Shown here: positions 47,348 to 57,331 of the stretch, in pieces
How the letters are laid out: each line of letters opens with the position of its first letter
How positions within the stretch are numbered: the stretch's first letter is position 1
NCBI RefSeq assembly: GCF_018619435.1
Contig: NZ_JAHFZF010000013.1
Location: 1-64,000, forward strand
Source: Rhodoferax sp. U11-2br
GTDB lineage: Bacteria; Pseudomonadota; Gammaproteobacteria; Burkholderiales; Burkholderiaceae_C
Length of the DNA stretch: 64,000 bases
Direction: 5' to 3'
Notes under the pieces: generated by a model
Databases searched by the model: none
What the model saw: only the letters and a program-made list of their open reading frames with translations
Told to the model about the DNA's origin: nothing
Position numbers and translations under genes: made by a program

Positions 47348-48228
47348 GCACCGCTGAAACTCTGCTCCGAGCCAAAGAGCTCAACGAGATGCGGGCCACC
47401 CGTTATGCCGCGCGCAAACGGGTCAACATCATCGCCTTGATCTTGTCGATGATGGCCATGGCTTTTGGTTTGTTCTGGTTGTTCTGGATTTTGTTTGAAA
47501 CCGTTCGGCTCGGGACTGCCGGGTTGAATTGGGCCGCGTTGACCCAGATGACACCGCCACCCAATGACGAAGGGGGCTTGCTCAACGCCATCTACGGATC
47601 GTTCCTGATGGTGATGTTGGCCACCTTTGTGGGCACACCCATTGGCATCATGGCCGGCATTTACCTGGCCGAGTTCGATACCAAGGGCTGGCTGGCCAAT
47701 GTGACACGGTTTGTCAACGACATCTTGCTGTCGGCACCGTCGATTGTGATTGGCCTGTTTGTGTATGCGGTGGTGGTGACACGCTTCAAATCGTTCTCAG
47801 CCTATGCGGGCATCATGGCACTGACCCTGATTGTGATTCCGGTGGTGATCCGCACCACCGAAAACATGTTGCAACTGGTGCCACCGGGCCTGCGTGAGGC
47901 GGCTTATGCACTCGGTGCACCCAAATGGAAAGTGATTCTGAGCATCACCATGCGTTCGGCACGGGCCGGTGTGGTGACAGGGATTTTGTTGGCGGTGGCG
48001 CGCATTGCTGGTGAGACCGCACCTTTGTTGTTCACGGCTTTGAGCAACCAGTTCTGGACATCGAGCCTGAGTGAACCCATGGCCAGCTTGCCAGTCACCA
48101 TCTTCAAATTTGCCATGAGCCCTTATGAAAACTGGCAGAACTTGGCTTGGGCTGGCGTGTTTTTGATCACCCTGGCGGTTCTGGGCCTCAATATTCTGGC
48201 GCGTGTGTTGACACGGCAAAAGAACTAG
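47344..48228 (+). CDS. pstA: phosphate ABC permease PstA
   Basis: 294 residues with six membrane helices. The coupling loop is [20 protein letters not shown]. It forms the channel with PstC. It overlaps pstC by 4 bp, indicating translational coupling. Confidence 0.95.
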   Translation: MSTAETLLRAKELNEMRATRYAARKRVNIIALILSMMAMAFGLFWLFWILFETVRLGTAGLNWAALTQMTPPPNDEGGLLNAIYGSFLMVMLATFVGTPIGIMAGIYLAEFDTKGWLANVTRFVNDILLSAPSIVIGLFVYAVVVTRFKSFSAYAGIMALTLIVIPVVIRTTENMLQLVPPGLREAAYALGAPKWKVILSITMRSARAGVVTGILLAVARIAGETAPLLFTALSNQFWTSSLSEPMASLPVTIFKFAMSPYENWQNLAWAGVFLITLAVLGLNILARVLTRQKN

Positions 48229-48255
48229 ACCCGTAGACACACCTCAAACAACTTC

Positions 48256-49035
48256 ATGACCATGACTACTGAAAAAACACAGTCCGCCAAGATTGCGGTG
48301 AAGAACCTGGATTTCTTCTACGGCAAATTTCACGCACTCAAGAACATCAACCTCGACATTCCCGAGAAGAAGGTCACGGCCTTCATCGGCCCCTCTGGTT
48401 GCGGAAAGTCTACGCTGCTGCGGGTGTTCAACCGCATGTTCGAGCTGTACCCGGAACAACGCGCCCAGGGTGAGGTTGTGCTCGACGGTGAAAACCTGTT
48501 GACCAGTAAACAAGATGTGGCACTGCTGCGCGCCAAAGTCGGTATGGTGTTCCAGAAACCCACGCCTTTTCCCATGTCCATCTATGACAACATCGCTTTT
48601 GGTGTCAAACTGTTCGAGAAGTTGAGCCCCACCGATATGGAAGAGCGGGTGGAGTGGGCACTGCGCAAATCGGCGCTGTGGAATGAAGTCAAGGACAAGC
48701 TCAAGCAAAGTGGCTCCAGCCTGTCGGGTGGTCAGCAACAGCGGCTGTGTATCGCCCGTGGTGTGGCCATCAAGCCCGAGGTGATCCTGCTCGATGAACC
48801 CTGTTCTGCGCTGGACCCGATCTCTACCGCCAAGGTCGAGGAGCTGATCATCGAACTCAAACAGGATTACACCGTGGTCATCGTCACCCACAACATGCAG
48901 CAGGCTGCACGTTGTAGCGACTACACGGCGTATATGTACCTCGGTGACCTGGTCGAGTTTGGCGCCACCGAGCAAATCTTCTTCAAGCCCAACCGTCAGG
49001 AAACTGAAGACTACATCACTGGCCGGTTTGGTTAG
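48256..49035 (+). CDS. pstB: phosphate ABC ATPase PstB
   Basis: 259 residues. Walker [10 protein letters not shown], signature LSGGQQQR, Walker [14 protein letters not shown] and the switch His in IVTHNMQQA are all present. It powers phosphate import through PstCA and takes part in signalling to PhoR through PhoU. Confidence 0.97.
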   Translation: MTMTTEKTQSAKIAVKNLDFFYGKFHALKNINLDIPEKKVTAFIGPSGCGKSTLLRVFNRMFELYPEQRAQGEVVLDGENLLTSKQDVALLRAKVGMVFQKPTPFPMSIYDNIAFGVKLFEKLSPTDMEERVEWALRKSALWNEVKDKLKQSGSSLSGGQQQRLCIARGVAIKPEVILLDEPCSALDPISTAKVEELIIELKQDYTVVIVTHNMQQAARCSDYTAYMYLGDLVEFGATEQIFFKPNRQETEDYITGRFG

Positions 49036-49053
49036 TCAACACCGAGGAATCTC

Positions 49054-49755
49054 ATGCCTGAAAAACATTTATCGTCCCAATTTGACAGCGAGCTGGGTAC
49101 CGTTTCCACCCGTGTCATGGAACTCGGGGGGCTGGTGGAATCGCAAATCCGCCAAGCCATTTATGCCTTGTCGCAGTTCAGTGTGGAAGTTGCCCAGCAG
49201 GTGGTCACGTCTGAGGCCAAGGTCAATGCGATGGAGGTCGATATTGACCGGGAACTCTCCAGCATCATCGCCAGGCGTCAACCGACAGCCCGTGACTTGC
49301 GACTGCTGATCGCCATTTCCAAAGCCACCGCCAACCTGGAGCGTGTGGGTGATGAGGCGGAAAAAATTGCGCGTATGGTGTTGTCCATCATCAGCAGTGG
49401 TGCACCGCGCGCATTGCCTTCCTTGGAGCTGCGGGTAGCCTCTGATCTGGCCTCCGGCCTGCTCAGAAAAGCATTGGACGCTTTTGCCCGTCTGGACACC
49501 TCGGCTGCCTTGTCCATCCTCAAGGAAGATGACTTGATTGACAAGGAGTTCGACGGCTTTGTGCGCAAACTCATCACCTACATGATGGAAGACCCGCGCA
49601 TGATCTCGCCAAGTCTGGATCTGCTGTTTTTGGCCAAGGCCATTGAGCGTATTGGTGACCACGCCAAAAACATCGCCGAGCTGATCATCTACATCGTCAA
49701 AGGGGCTGATGTGCGGCACGCGGCCATGGACGAGATTGAGTCGGTGGTGAAATGA
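49054..49755 (+). CDS. phoU: phosphate regulator PhoU
   Basis: 233 residues made of two helical PhoU repeats (the first includes MELGGLVESQIRQAIYAL, the second ALDAFARLDTSAAL), with the metal-binding DxxE-type segments in KAIERIGDHAKNIAE. It represses PhoR signalling when phosphate is plentiful. The stop overlaps phoB by 4 bp. Confidence 0.95.
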   Translation: MPEKHLSSQFDSELGTVSTRVMELGGLVESQIRQAIYALSQFSVEVAQQVVTSEAKVNAMEVDIDRELSSIIARRQPTARDLRLLIAISKATANLERVGDEAEKIARMVLSIISSGAPRALPSLELRVASDLASGLLRKALDAFARLDTSAALSILKEDDLIDKEFDGFVRKLITYMMEDPRMISPSLDLLFLAKAIERIGDHAKNIAELIIYIVKGADVRHAAMDEIESVVK

Positions 49756-50474
49756 GGCGAGTCCCCTGTGTGCTGATCGTCGAGGATGAGCCCGCCATCG
49801 CCGAGCTGATTTCGGTGAATTTGCGCCACAGTGGGTTCCGTCCGATTTGGGCGATGGACAGCGCAACGGCTCAGGCCGAACTCGACTCGGTGTTGCCAGA
49901 TGTGATCCTGTTGGACTGGATGCTGCCCGGTGAGTCAGGGTTGACCCTGGCCAAACGTTGGCGTGCCCATCCTCGCACCAAAGATGTGCCCATCATCATG
50001 TTGACCGCGCGTGGTGATGAGCCAGACCGCGTGGCTGGTCTGGATGCTGGTGCTGATGATTACATCAGCAAACCGTTTTCAACACGGGAGTTGTTGGCCC
50101 GGATTCGCGCCGTGCTACGCCGCCGTGCCCCCGAGCAGGAAGCCACGCTGGTCACCATGGGTCAGCTCAGTCTGGATGCCGCCACCTACCGGGTGAGCTT
50201 TGGCGACCAGGCGCTCAAGCTGGGTCCGACGGAATTCAAACTGTTGCATTACCTGATGACCCACGCCGAACGTGTGCACAGCCGCTCGCAGCTGCTGGAC
50301 CAGGTCTGGGGTGACCATGTGTTTATCGAAGAACGCACCGTGGATGTCCACGTCAAGCGGCTGCGTGAAGCGCTGGGCGAACGCGCGGCTGCGATGATCG
50401 AAACCGTGCGCGGTGCCGGCTACCGCATCACCACCCAGAATCAGAGCACTGGTACCTCCTCTGCTGTGGCATAG
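49752..50474 (+). CDS. phoB: phosphate response regulator PhoB
   Basis: 240 residues. The receiver domain has the acidic pocket in VEDEPAI, the phosphoacceptor Asp in ILLDWMLPGESG and the Lys in SKPFS. The C-terminal OmpR-type winged helix (about 140-235) has VHSRSQLLDQVWGDHVFIEE. It binds the boxes described here. It overlaps phoU. Confidence 0.96.
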   Translation: MRRVPCVLIVEDEPAIAELISVNLRHSGFRPIWAMDSATAQAELDSVLPDVILLDWMLPGESGLTLAKRWRAHPRTKDVPIIMLTARGDEPDRVAGLDAGADDYISKPFSTRELLARIRAVLRRRAPEQEATLVTMGQLSLDAATYRVSFGDQALKLGPTEFKLLHYLMTHAERVHSRSQLLDQVWGDHVFIEERTVDVHVKRLREALGERAAAMIETVRGAGYRITTQNQSTGTSSAVA

Positions 50475-50494
50475 TCTGCCGAGAAGAATTATTG

Positions 50495-51835
50495 ATGTTT
50501 TTGCGAATCTGCGGCTTTGTCGCCTTCCAGTTGGCAGGCGCGGTTCTGGGTTGGTTTCTTGGCCTGACGGGGCTGAGTCAGCTGGTGGATGCCTTGCTGG
50601 GCGCCCTGGGTGGTTCGGCGTTGTGGCTGGTGCTTGACACCACCCGCGCTGCCCAGGCGCTGCACTGGTTGAGCCCAGAGCGCGCAGACTCGCCCCCGAT
50701 CAAATGGGGGTTGTGGGGCGAAGTCCTGGAGCGGGCGCAGCGGCTGTTGCGCTCGCAACGCAGGACTATTGAAGAGGGTGAAAACCGCCTCCATGATTTT
50801 CTGTCCGCGCTGCAGGCGTCTCCCAACGGCGTGATGCTGCTGGACAACCAATCTCGCATCGAATGGTGCAACCAGACAGCTGCGGTGCACTTTGGTCTCG
50901 ATGCGCAGCGTGATCTGCAGCAATACATGGTCAATCTGGTGCGTGACCCAGCCTTTGCGGCTTACCTGTCCGGGCGGGCTTTTGACCATGAATTGCTGAT
51001 GGCCGGGCGCGAGAGCACGGCAACACGCCCGGTTCGCCTCTCGGTACAGCTCTATCACTATGGTGGGGGGCGTCTCTTGTTGTTGTCGCGTGACGTCACC
51101 GCGGTTGAACAGGCCGAAGCCATGCGGCGTGACTTTGTGGCCAATGTGTCCCATGAAATTCGCACACCCCTGACGGTGTTGGCTGGTTTTGTGGAAACCT
51201 TGCAAACCCTGGAGCTGGCCGCTGAAGAGCGTGACAGTTACCTGACGCTGATGGCGCAGCAATCGATGCGTATGCAAAGCCTGGTCAGTGATTTGTTGAT
51301 GCTGTCGCGACTCGAGGGCAGTCCGGCACCCAGTGTGGACACCTGGAGCTCTGTGCCGACCTTGATGCGGCAACTGGAACAAGACGCGCGTGCCCTGACA
51401 GCGGTGGTCAACCTCAATGAGCAGCAGGTGCATGCATTGGACTTTCACTGTGCCTTTGAAGGCGAGATCGCCGGCGTGGCCACTGAGTTACACAGTGCCA
51501 TGGGTAATCTGGTCAGCAACGCCATTCGCTACACACCGCCGGGTGGTCACATCGGGGTCAGCTTCAGGCAGTTGCCAGATGGGCAGGCCGAGTTTGAGGT
51601 GGTGGATGCGGGTCCAGGTATCGCACCCGAACACATTCCGCGTTTAACCGAACGGTTTTACCGTGTTGATCGCAGTCGTTCTCGCGAAACCGGTGGCACC
51701 GGTCTGGGCTTGGCGATTGTGAAACACGTTGCTCAACGCCACGGCGCCCATCTGGTGATCGAGAGCAAGCTGGGTCAGGGGGCACGATTTCGCATCACTT
51801 TCCCGGCGACCCGCCTGCGTGTCACACATCAGTGA
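50495..51835 (+). CDS. phoR: phosphate sensor histidine kinase PhoR
   Basis: About 446 residues. Two short N-terminal membrane helices (VAFQLAGAVLGWFLGL and LLGALGGSALWLVL), a PAS-like domain, the phospho-His in VANVSHEIRTPLTVL, and the ATP-binding motifs NLVSNAIRYTP, DAGPGIA and GGTGLGLAIV. There is no large periplasmic domain, as in other PhoR proteins that sense through PstSCAB-PhoU. Start: ATG 50495 with GAGAAG upstream. The 3' end overlaps the convergent gene by 7 bp. Confidence 0.95.
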   Translation: MFLRICGFVAFQLAGAVLGWFLGLTGLSQLVDALLGALGGSALWLVLDTTRAAQALHWLSPERADSPPIKWGLWGEVLERAQRLLRSQRRTIEEGENRLHDFLSALQASPNGVMLLDNQSRIEWCNQTAAVHFGLDAQRDLQQYMVNLVRDPAFAAYLSGRAFDHELLMAGRESTATRPVRLSVQLYHYGGGRLLLLSRDVTAVEQAEAMRRDFVANVSHEIRTPLTVLAGFVETLQTLELAAEERDSYLTLMAQQSMRMQSLVSDLLMLSRLEGSPAPSVDTWSSVPTLMRQLEQDARALTAVVNLNEQQVHALDFHCAFEGEIAGVATELHSAMGNLVSNAIRYTPPGGHIGVSFRQLPDGQAEFEVVDAGPGIAPEHIPRLTERFYRVDRSRSRETGGTGLGLAIVKHVAQRHGAHLVIESKLGQGARFRITFPATRLRVTHQ

Positions 51836-53574
51836 GCTTGACGTTCAAAGATATAGATCTTTTCGTCAGGGGTGGCCGGGTGGTGGATGCTGCCGCGCAG
51901 CAGCCAGGGTTTGCCGGGTACAAAGCCCGCCGTGGTGCTGGGATTCTCTCCGTTGGCGATCAGCCAGGCGCATTTGACCCCAGAGCTGGAGGGCATGAGG
52001 GTGAGCTGACCATGCAGCTGCAAGGCGGCGGTCTGGCTGCGGCTCAGACCCAGCGTAGACACGCAGCCTGGGCTGTCAGGCAGCAACCTGGTGGCTTGTT
52101 GCACCATCGGAACGTAACTGCGGGCAAAGTCGAGCAAGGGCAACCACAGTGTCATCAACAACAGCCAGCACAAGGCAGCACCACCCGCCGGCAGGACAAC
52201 ACTCTTCCATAGCGCCGCGCGGTGCCGACCTACACGCCAGTAGACGAGCCAAGCCCATGTCAAGCTTGCACCTATTGCTATCAAAAAAGGAACTGCTGAG
52301 AAGCTGTGCACAAACCCTGGTGCCAGTTTTGCCACATTCATCGCTGGTCGTGCGGGGAATCCGGTCTGCATGGAGATCCACACCACCCAGATGATCAACG
52401 CACAGCCGCTGAAAAAGATCAGTGTGAACCAGTCAATCAAGGCCGCCACACTGCGCCCCAGCGTCGGCAAGGCAAATGCCGACAGTGCCGCCAGGGCTGG
52501 CAAACCCAACAGCAGCGATCGGTCCGCCGCATGGGTGGTCAAGGTCGCTGCGCTGGCCACCAGAGCAAAACACAGAGGCAGCCACAGATGTCGGCTGGCA
52601 AAACGCTCACCCAGCAGCATGTGGCGCCAACGCCAAAGTGTCCACAGTGCCAGCGGCCAGGCTGGCCAGGTGAACCACAAAAACAGCCGCCCCAGGCTTT
52701 GCCACTCGTGCCAGCTGGCGTGTGGCAAGTCGATCCGCCATTGCCAGAGACTGAGCCAGGTCGACAGCGCTGCGCACACGAGAGTGATGACCAGCAGACC
52801 AGCCGCCCTGAGTTTGCGGGTACCGGTTTCATTGCTGTTGTGGCTGGATTCCAGCAGGTAAATGGCAGCACAACCCACGCCCAGCGCCAAGGCCATGCTC
52901 GGTGCACCTGAGAGGGTCATGCCTAGCAGTCCGGCCACCGCTGCGATGCCCGGCATCAAAACACGGTAGGGCAGGGCCGCCGTGGCGTAAAACACCAGTG
53001 CGGTGAAACACAGCTGCGTCAGTGCCGGTGTGGTTTCGTGAGCGAGTTGGGCCAAACCCAGGCAGGCGATGAAGGCCAGCAAGCCGCCATCTGCCACGGC
53101 GCGGGCGTAGTCCGTGGGTTTGGCTTCACCACCAAAGGCAAACGCCACCGGCTGTGCCAGTGGACTGCGTGCCAGGTAATAGGTGCCGTACCAGGTGGCC
53201 AGCAGCGTGGCGACCAGTAGCAACACAAAGGGCAAACGTGCTGCCCAGTCCGCCGATACCCAGGCGGGTGCCAACTGCATGGCCCAAGCCCCCAACCAGT
53301 AGGGAAGCAAGGCATGCACTTCGGGGGCCAGACCGCCCAGCGAGGGATGTAACCAGTCTGCTGAGCCTTTGGCCAGTTCGGCCATGTAGCCCAGTGTGGT
53401 GATGTCTTCGCGCTTCCAGGGTCCACGCCCCAGGAACCCGGGTAACACATAGGCCAAACAAAACAACCACAGTGCCACTCGCGGCAGGCGGCGTACGGCA
53501 TCCTGGGCAACAATGGCCGGGGTGGGGAGATTCACAGTAGGGGCCAGCTCAGATGGAATGGATGTTTTGCGCAA
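51829..53574 (-). CDS. polytopic membrane protein, glycosyltransferase 39-like
   Basis: Up to 581 residues with about 11-12 hydrophobic segments and a C-terminal soluble domain. Near the N-terminus GRGPWKREDITTLGYMAELA places acidic residues after helix 1, where GT-C glycosyltransferases such as ArnT or PMT keep their catalytic Asp. It may transfer a lipid-linked sugar to an envelope target. The start (TTG 53574) has no clear ribosome site and overlaps the rpmE2 terminator. It overlaps phoR by 7 bp at its 3' end. Confidence 0.7.
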   Translation of the reverse strand: MRKTSIPSELAPTVNLPTPAIVAQDAVRRLPRVALWLFCLAYVLPGFLGRGPWKREDITTLGYMAELAKGSADWLHPSLGGLAPEVHALLPYWLGAWAMQLAPAWVSADWAARLPFVLLLVATLLATWYGTYYLARSPLAQPVAFAFGGEAKPTDYARAVADGGLLAFIACLGLAQLAHETTPALTQLCFTALVFYATAALPYRVLMPGIAAVAGLLGMTLSGAPSMALALGVGCAAIYLLESSHNSNETGTRKLRAAGLLVITLVCAALSTWLSLWQWRIDLPHASWHEWQSLGRLFLWFTWPAWPLALWTLWRWRHMLLGERFASRHLWLPLCFALVASAATLTTHAADRSLLLGLPALAALSAFALPTLGRSVAALIDWFTLIFFSGCALIIWVVWISMQTGFPARPAMNVAKLAPGFVHSFSAVPFLIAIGASLTWAWLVYWRVGRHRAALWKSVVLPAGGAALCWLLLMTLWLPLLDFARSYVPMVQQATRLLPDSPGCVSTLGLSRSQTAALQLHGQLTLMPSSSGVKCAWLIANGENPSTTAGFVPGKPWLLRGSIHHPATPDEKIYIFERQAH

Positions 53575-53609
53575 AGAAAAAGGCAGCGCGGAATGACCCG
53601 GCTGCCTTT
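53575..53609 (-). terminator. intrinsic terminator of rpmE2
   Basis: AAAGGCAGC (53609-53601 complement) pairs with GCTGCCTTT on the minus strand and is followed by a T-rich run (TTTTTCTTTG). Confidence 0.75.
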
Positions 53610-53628
53610 GGCAGAACGCAAGAAATGC

Positions 53629-53886
53629 TTATTTGGCAGCGGTTTTGCCGAAGCGGTTGCGGAAACGCTCGACACGGCCACCCATGTTGTCCACCGACTT
53701 TTGTGTACCGGTGTAGAACGGATGCGATTCACTGGTGGTATCGAGCTTGTACAAAGGCAATTCGCGACCATCTTCCAAAGTGATCATTTCCTTGGTGCTG
53801 GCACAAGAGCGGGTGACGAATTTGAAACCATTGGACATGTCCTGGAAGCAAATTTCGCGGTAATTGGGGTGAATGCCTTTTTTCAT
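53629..53886 (-). CDS. rpmE2: 50S ribosomal protein L31 type B
   Basis: 85 residues: [30 protein letters not shown] and a basic tail. It lacks the CxxC zinc pair of the type A protein, marking the zinc-independent paralogue. Downstream of rho on the same strand. Confidence 0.95.
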   Translation of the reverse strand: MKKGIHPNYREICFQDMSNGFKFVTRSCASTKEMITLEDGRELPLYKLDTTSESHPFYTGTQKSVDNMGGRVERFRNRFGKTAAK

Positions 53887-53996
53887 ATGTTCTCCATCAG
53901 TTGCGTTAGCCGCGTCAGCCCTTGCACAAACCCGATGTGCAATTCAAAGCCGCTCGTACTTTTCGCGAAAAGCCTTGGATTATAGACCAGCTGAGC

Positions 53997-55259
53997 TTAG
54001 CCACCCCGACGCATCATGTCGAAGAACTCGGAATTGTTCTTGGTGGCTTTCATCTGTTTCAAGACCATCTCCATCGATTCGATCTCGTCCATGTTGTAGA
54101 GAAATTGGCGCAGGATGCGGGTTTTTTGCAAAATTTCTGGCTGCAGCAGCAACTCTTCGCGGCGTGTGCCACTGCGGTTGAGCTGGATCGACGGGAACAC
54201 CCGCTTTTCGTAGAGACGGCGGTCCAAGTGGATTTCCGAGTTGCCGGTGCCTTTGAACTCTTCGAAAATCACTTCGTCCATGCGGCTGCCAGTGTCCACC
54301 AGCGCGGTGGCGATGATGGTAAGTGAGCCTCCTTCTTCCACATTGCGGGCGGCGCCCAAAAAGCGTTTGGGGCGTTGCAGTGCATTGGCGTCGACACCAC
54401 CGGTCAACACCTTGCCTGAGGAGGGCACCACGTTGTTGTAGGCACGTGCCAGACGGGTGATCGAGTCCAGCAGAATCACCACGTCCTTTTTCAGTTCGAC
54501 CAAGCGCTTGGCGCGCTCAATCACCATTTCAGCCACATGCACGTGACGGGCAGCGGGTTCGTCAAAGGTGGAGGCAATCACCTCGCCCTTGACGGTTCGT
54601 TGCATTTCGGTCACTTCTTCAGGGCGTTCATCCACCAGCAGCACCATCATGTGGCTGTTGGGGTAGTTGGCCGAAATGGCGTGGGCGATGTGCTGCATCA
54701 TCACCGTCTTGCCGCTCTTGGGCGGGGCCACCAGCAGGGCGCGCTGGCCTTTGCCGATGGGGGCGATGATGTCAATGATGCGACCGGTGATGTTTTCTTC
54801 ACCCTTGATGTCGCGCTCAAGACGCATCTGCTCTTTGGGAAACAGCGGCGTCAGGTTTTCAAACATCACCTTGTGTTTGTTTTCTTCGGGGCCACCGCCG
54901 TTGACCTTTTCGAGCTTGTTCAGGGCAAAGTAGCGCTCACCATCTTTGGGTGTGCGCACTTCGCCTTCAATCATGTCGCCGGTGTGCAGGTTGAAGCGCC
55001 GCACCTGGCTTGGGCTGATGTAAATGTCGTCTGTCGAAGCGGTGTAGCTGGTGTCCGGGCTGCGCAAAAAGCCAAAGCCATCGGGCAGAATTTCAAGCAC
55101 GCCGTCGGCAAAAATCTGTTCCCCGGCGCGGGCGCGTTTCTTGATGATCGCAAACATCAGCTCCTGTTTGCGCATGCGCCCGGTGTTTTCAATCTCAAGA
55201 TCTTCGGCTTGCTTGAGGACTTCTGACACGTGCAGTGCCTTGAGTTCGTTTAAATGCAT
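53997..55259 (-). CDS. rho: transcription termination factor Rho
   Basis: 420 residues. N-terminal helical domain ([18 protein letters not shown]), RNA-binding cold-shock-like domain (about 50-115: [15 protein letters not shown]), Walker A APPKSGKT, Walker [16 protein letters not shown] and the Q/R-loop [19 protein letters not shown]. It is a hexameric RNA helicase. The ATG at 55259 begins the family N-terminus. The trxA-rho-rpmE2 order is conserved in related bacteria. Confidence 0.97.
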   Translation of the reverse strand: MHLNELKALHVSEVLKQAEDLEIENTGRMRKQELMFAIIKKRARAGEQIFADGVLEILPDGFGFLRSPDTSYTASTDDIYISPSQVRRFNLHTGDMIEGEVRTPKDGERYFALNKLEKVNGGGPEENKHKVMFENLTPLFPKEQMRLERDIKGEENITGRIIDIIAPIGKGQRALLVAPPKSGKTVMMQHIAHAISANYPNSHMMVLLVDERPEEVTEMQRTVKGEVIASTFDEPAARHVHVAEMVIERAKRLVELKKDVVILLDSITRLARAYNNVVPSSGKVLTGGVDANALQRPKRFLGAARNVEEGGSLTIIATALVDTGSRMDEVIFEEFKGTGNSEIHLDRRLYEKRVFPSIQLNRSGTRREELLLQPEILQKTRILRQFLYNMDEIESMEMVLKQMKATKNNSEFFDMMRRGG

Positions 55260-55460
55260 GGATTGACGCAATCAATGTGAAAAGCAAATGTGGGGGAGGA
55301 TTTGACGGCCGGACTTGTTGTGAGAAGTCGCGTTAGCCTCTGCCGGAGACTCTGACCAACCCACTGGGGCGATTGGCGAGTGCTCGGATTATGACAGGAA
55401 AAAACCGGGTTTTGCGCTGCAGGAAAACGCGGGCGCAGCGCGGCCCGCTACCACGTTAAC

Positions 55461-55793
55461 TCAGGCGAGTTGCTGGTCAATAAAAGCGGTCAGTTGGGCC
55501 TTGCTCAGGGCGCCCACCTTGGTGGCTGCCAGCTGGCCGTTTTTGAACAGCATCAGGGTCGGGATGCCACGAATGCCAAACTTGGCCGGGATGTCACGGT
55601 TTTCATCCACATTCATTTTGGCAATCTGCACTTTGCCTTCGTAAGCCGTCGATACTTCGTCCAGAATCGGCGCGATCATTTTGCAGGGGCCACACCATTC
55701 AGCCCAGTAATCGACCAGCACCGGTACGCCGGATTGGAGGACATCGGTCTCGAAAGAGGCATCGGACACATGTTTGATCAGTTCACTAGCCAT
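55461..55793 (-). CDS. trxA: thioredoxin 1
   Basis: 110 residues with the active site Trp33-Cys34-Gly35-Pro36-Cys37 in [15 protein letters not shown] and the cis-Pro in [11 protein letters not shown]. It reduces disulfides in the cytoplasm. A 201-bp gap separates it from rho. Confidence 0.97.
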   Translation of the reverse strand: MASELIKHVSDASFETDVLQSGVPVLVDYWAEWCGPCKMIAPILDEVSTAYEGKVQIAKMNVDENRDIPAKFGIRGIPTLMLFKNGQLAATKVGALSKAQLTAFIDQQLA

Positions 55794-55933
55794 GTTTGTT
55801 CCTGTTACAGATTTTTAAAAAAATAATTAATAGCGAAATTGTGACAGAAATATCCCCGGCTCACCGTCACCGCCTGCCTTAGCCATGTGGCTAGCAGGCC
55901 TGTAAATATCCGCAAAAGAAAGTTAAGGTCTCT

Positions 55934-57187
55934 ATGAAAAATGTATGTGTGATTGGCGCCGGTCCGGCCGGGTTGATGGCGGCCGAGGTCTTGTCACGGG
56001 CTGGCGTGGCGGTTTGCCTGTATGACGCCATGCCCAGCGTGGGGCGCAAATTCCTGTTGGCGGGCAAAGGGGGGCTGAATCTGACCCACTCCGAACCCGC
56101 GGATATTTTTGCCTCTCGTTATGGGCAACGTCGCCAGCAGATTGAGGCGATTTTTGAGACCTTTGACTCGGGCGACGTGCGCAGCTGGGCCAGTTCACTC
56201 GGGATTGAGACCTTTGTGGGCAGTTCGGGCCGCGTTTTTCCGGTCGATATGAAAGCTGCGCCCTTGTTGCGGGCCTGGCTGCGCCGTCTGCGCCATCCGG
56301 CGAACGGCCCGGCGGTGCAGTTTCAGATGCGCCACCGCTGGACGGGCTGGAACACTGGCGAGGACGCCTTGAGCAACCTGCACTTTGACACGCCTCACGG
56401 CCCGGTGCAGGTGCAGGCCGACGCAGTGGTGTTGGCGCTGGGGGGCGGCAGTTGGGCGCGGCTCGGCTCCAACGGCGCCTGGGTGCCCTGGTTGCGCGAC
56501 CGGGGTGTGGCGGTGGCGCCGCTGTTGCCTGCCAACTGTGGTTTTGACGTGTTGGGTGGCTGGAGCGACCACTTTGCCAGCCATTTTGCCGGGCAGCCGT
56601 TCAAGTCGGTGGCGATCTCGCTGACCACCTCGCAAGGTGTGCAGTTCCAGCGACGGGGCGAGTTTGTCGCTACGGCCACCGGGGTGGAAGGCAGCCTGAT
56701 CTACGCCGCATCCCATCTGTTGCGAGACGAGATCATTGCCAGCGGCCAAGCCACGTTTCACCTGGACTTGTTGCCGGATCGCTCGCCCGAGTGGGTGTTG
56801 GCGCAGGCGGCTTACCCGCGTGGCACCCGATCACTCTCCAGCCACCTCAAGAGCCGCCTGCATATCGAAGGTATCAAGGCGGCGTTGTTGCACGAAACCC
56901 TGTCCAAAGAGCAGATGCACGACCCGGCTGTGCTGGCGCAAACCATCAAGGCCTTGCCCATCACGCTGCAGGCAACCCGGCCGATAGACGAGGCCATTAG
57001 CACCGCTGGAGGTGTGTTGTTCGAGGCCGCTGACGACCACTTGATGCTCGAAGCGTTGCCAGGTGTGTTCTGCGCAGGTGAAATGTTGGATTGGGAGGCT
57101 CCCACCGGTGGTTACCTGCTGACTGCTTGCCTGGCCAGTGGCGCCAAGGCGGGGCAGGGCGTGTTGAGCTACTTGAGTAAGAAATAG
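55934..57187 (+). CDS. FAD-dependent flavoprotein (HI0933-like)
   Basis: 417 residues. N-terminal FAD-binding motif VIGAGPAGLMAAEVLS, the conserved GRKFLLAGKGGLNLTHSE, and the C-terminal FAD contact AGEMLDWEAPTGGYLL. It fits the HI0933/TIGR03862 flavoprotein group, whose function is not established. Read divergently from trxA. A repeat copy lies directly after the stop. Confidence 0.88.
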   Translation: MKNVCVIGAGPAGLMAAEVLSRAGVAVCLYDAMPSVGRKFLLAGKGGLNLTHSEPADIFASRYGQRRQQIEAIFETFDSGDVRSWASSLGIETFVGSSGRVFPVDMKAAPLLRAWLRRLRHPANGPAVQFQMRHRWTGWNTGEDALSNLHFDTPHGPVQVQADAVVLALGGGSWARLGSNGAWVPWLRDRGVAVAPLLPANCGFDVLGGWSDHFASHFAGQPFKSVAISLTTSQGVQFQRRGEFVATATGVEGSLIYAASHLLRDEIIASGQATFHLDLLPDRSPEWVLAQAAYPRGTRSLSSHLKSRLHIEGIKAALLHETLSKEQMHDPAVLAQTIKALPITLQATRPIDEAISTAGGVLFEAADDHLMLEALPGVFCAGEMLDWEAPTGGYLLTACLASGAKAGQGVLSYLSKK

Positions 57188-57229
57188 GATTCTAGCCCAA
57201 TTTTAGTAAGGGTATATTGCTATGTAAGA
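57185..57229 (+). repeat. interspersed repeat copy, intergenic
   Basis: Degenerate copy: GGATTCTAGCCCAATTT, AGTAAGGG, TTGCTATGTAAGATA. It touches the stop codon of the flavoprotein gene. Confidence 0.6.
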
Positions 57230-57331
57230 TATAGCTCCCGATGTCCGCATCGGCAGCCCCAACACACGCCCTGGCACACAGGCGTCGTGGCCAGCACGTT
57301 TCGTTCACCTAAGCCTTCAACGGGAGACAAC

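Noticed and set aside
52262..52292. TTGCTATCAAAAAAGG in the membrane-protein gene, like half a repeat
   Set aside because: Only one arm is present and the protein there is a normal membrane helix.
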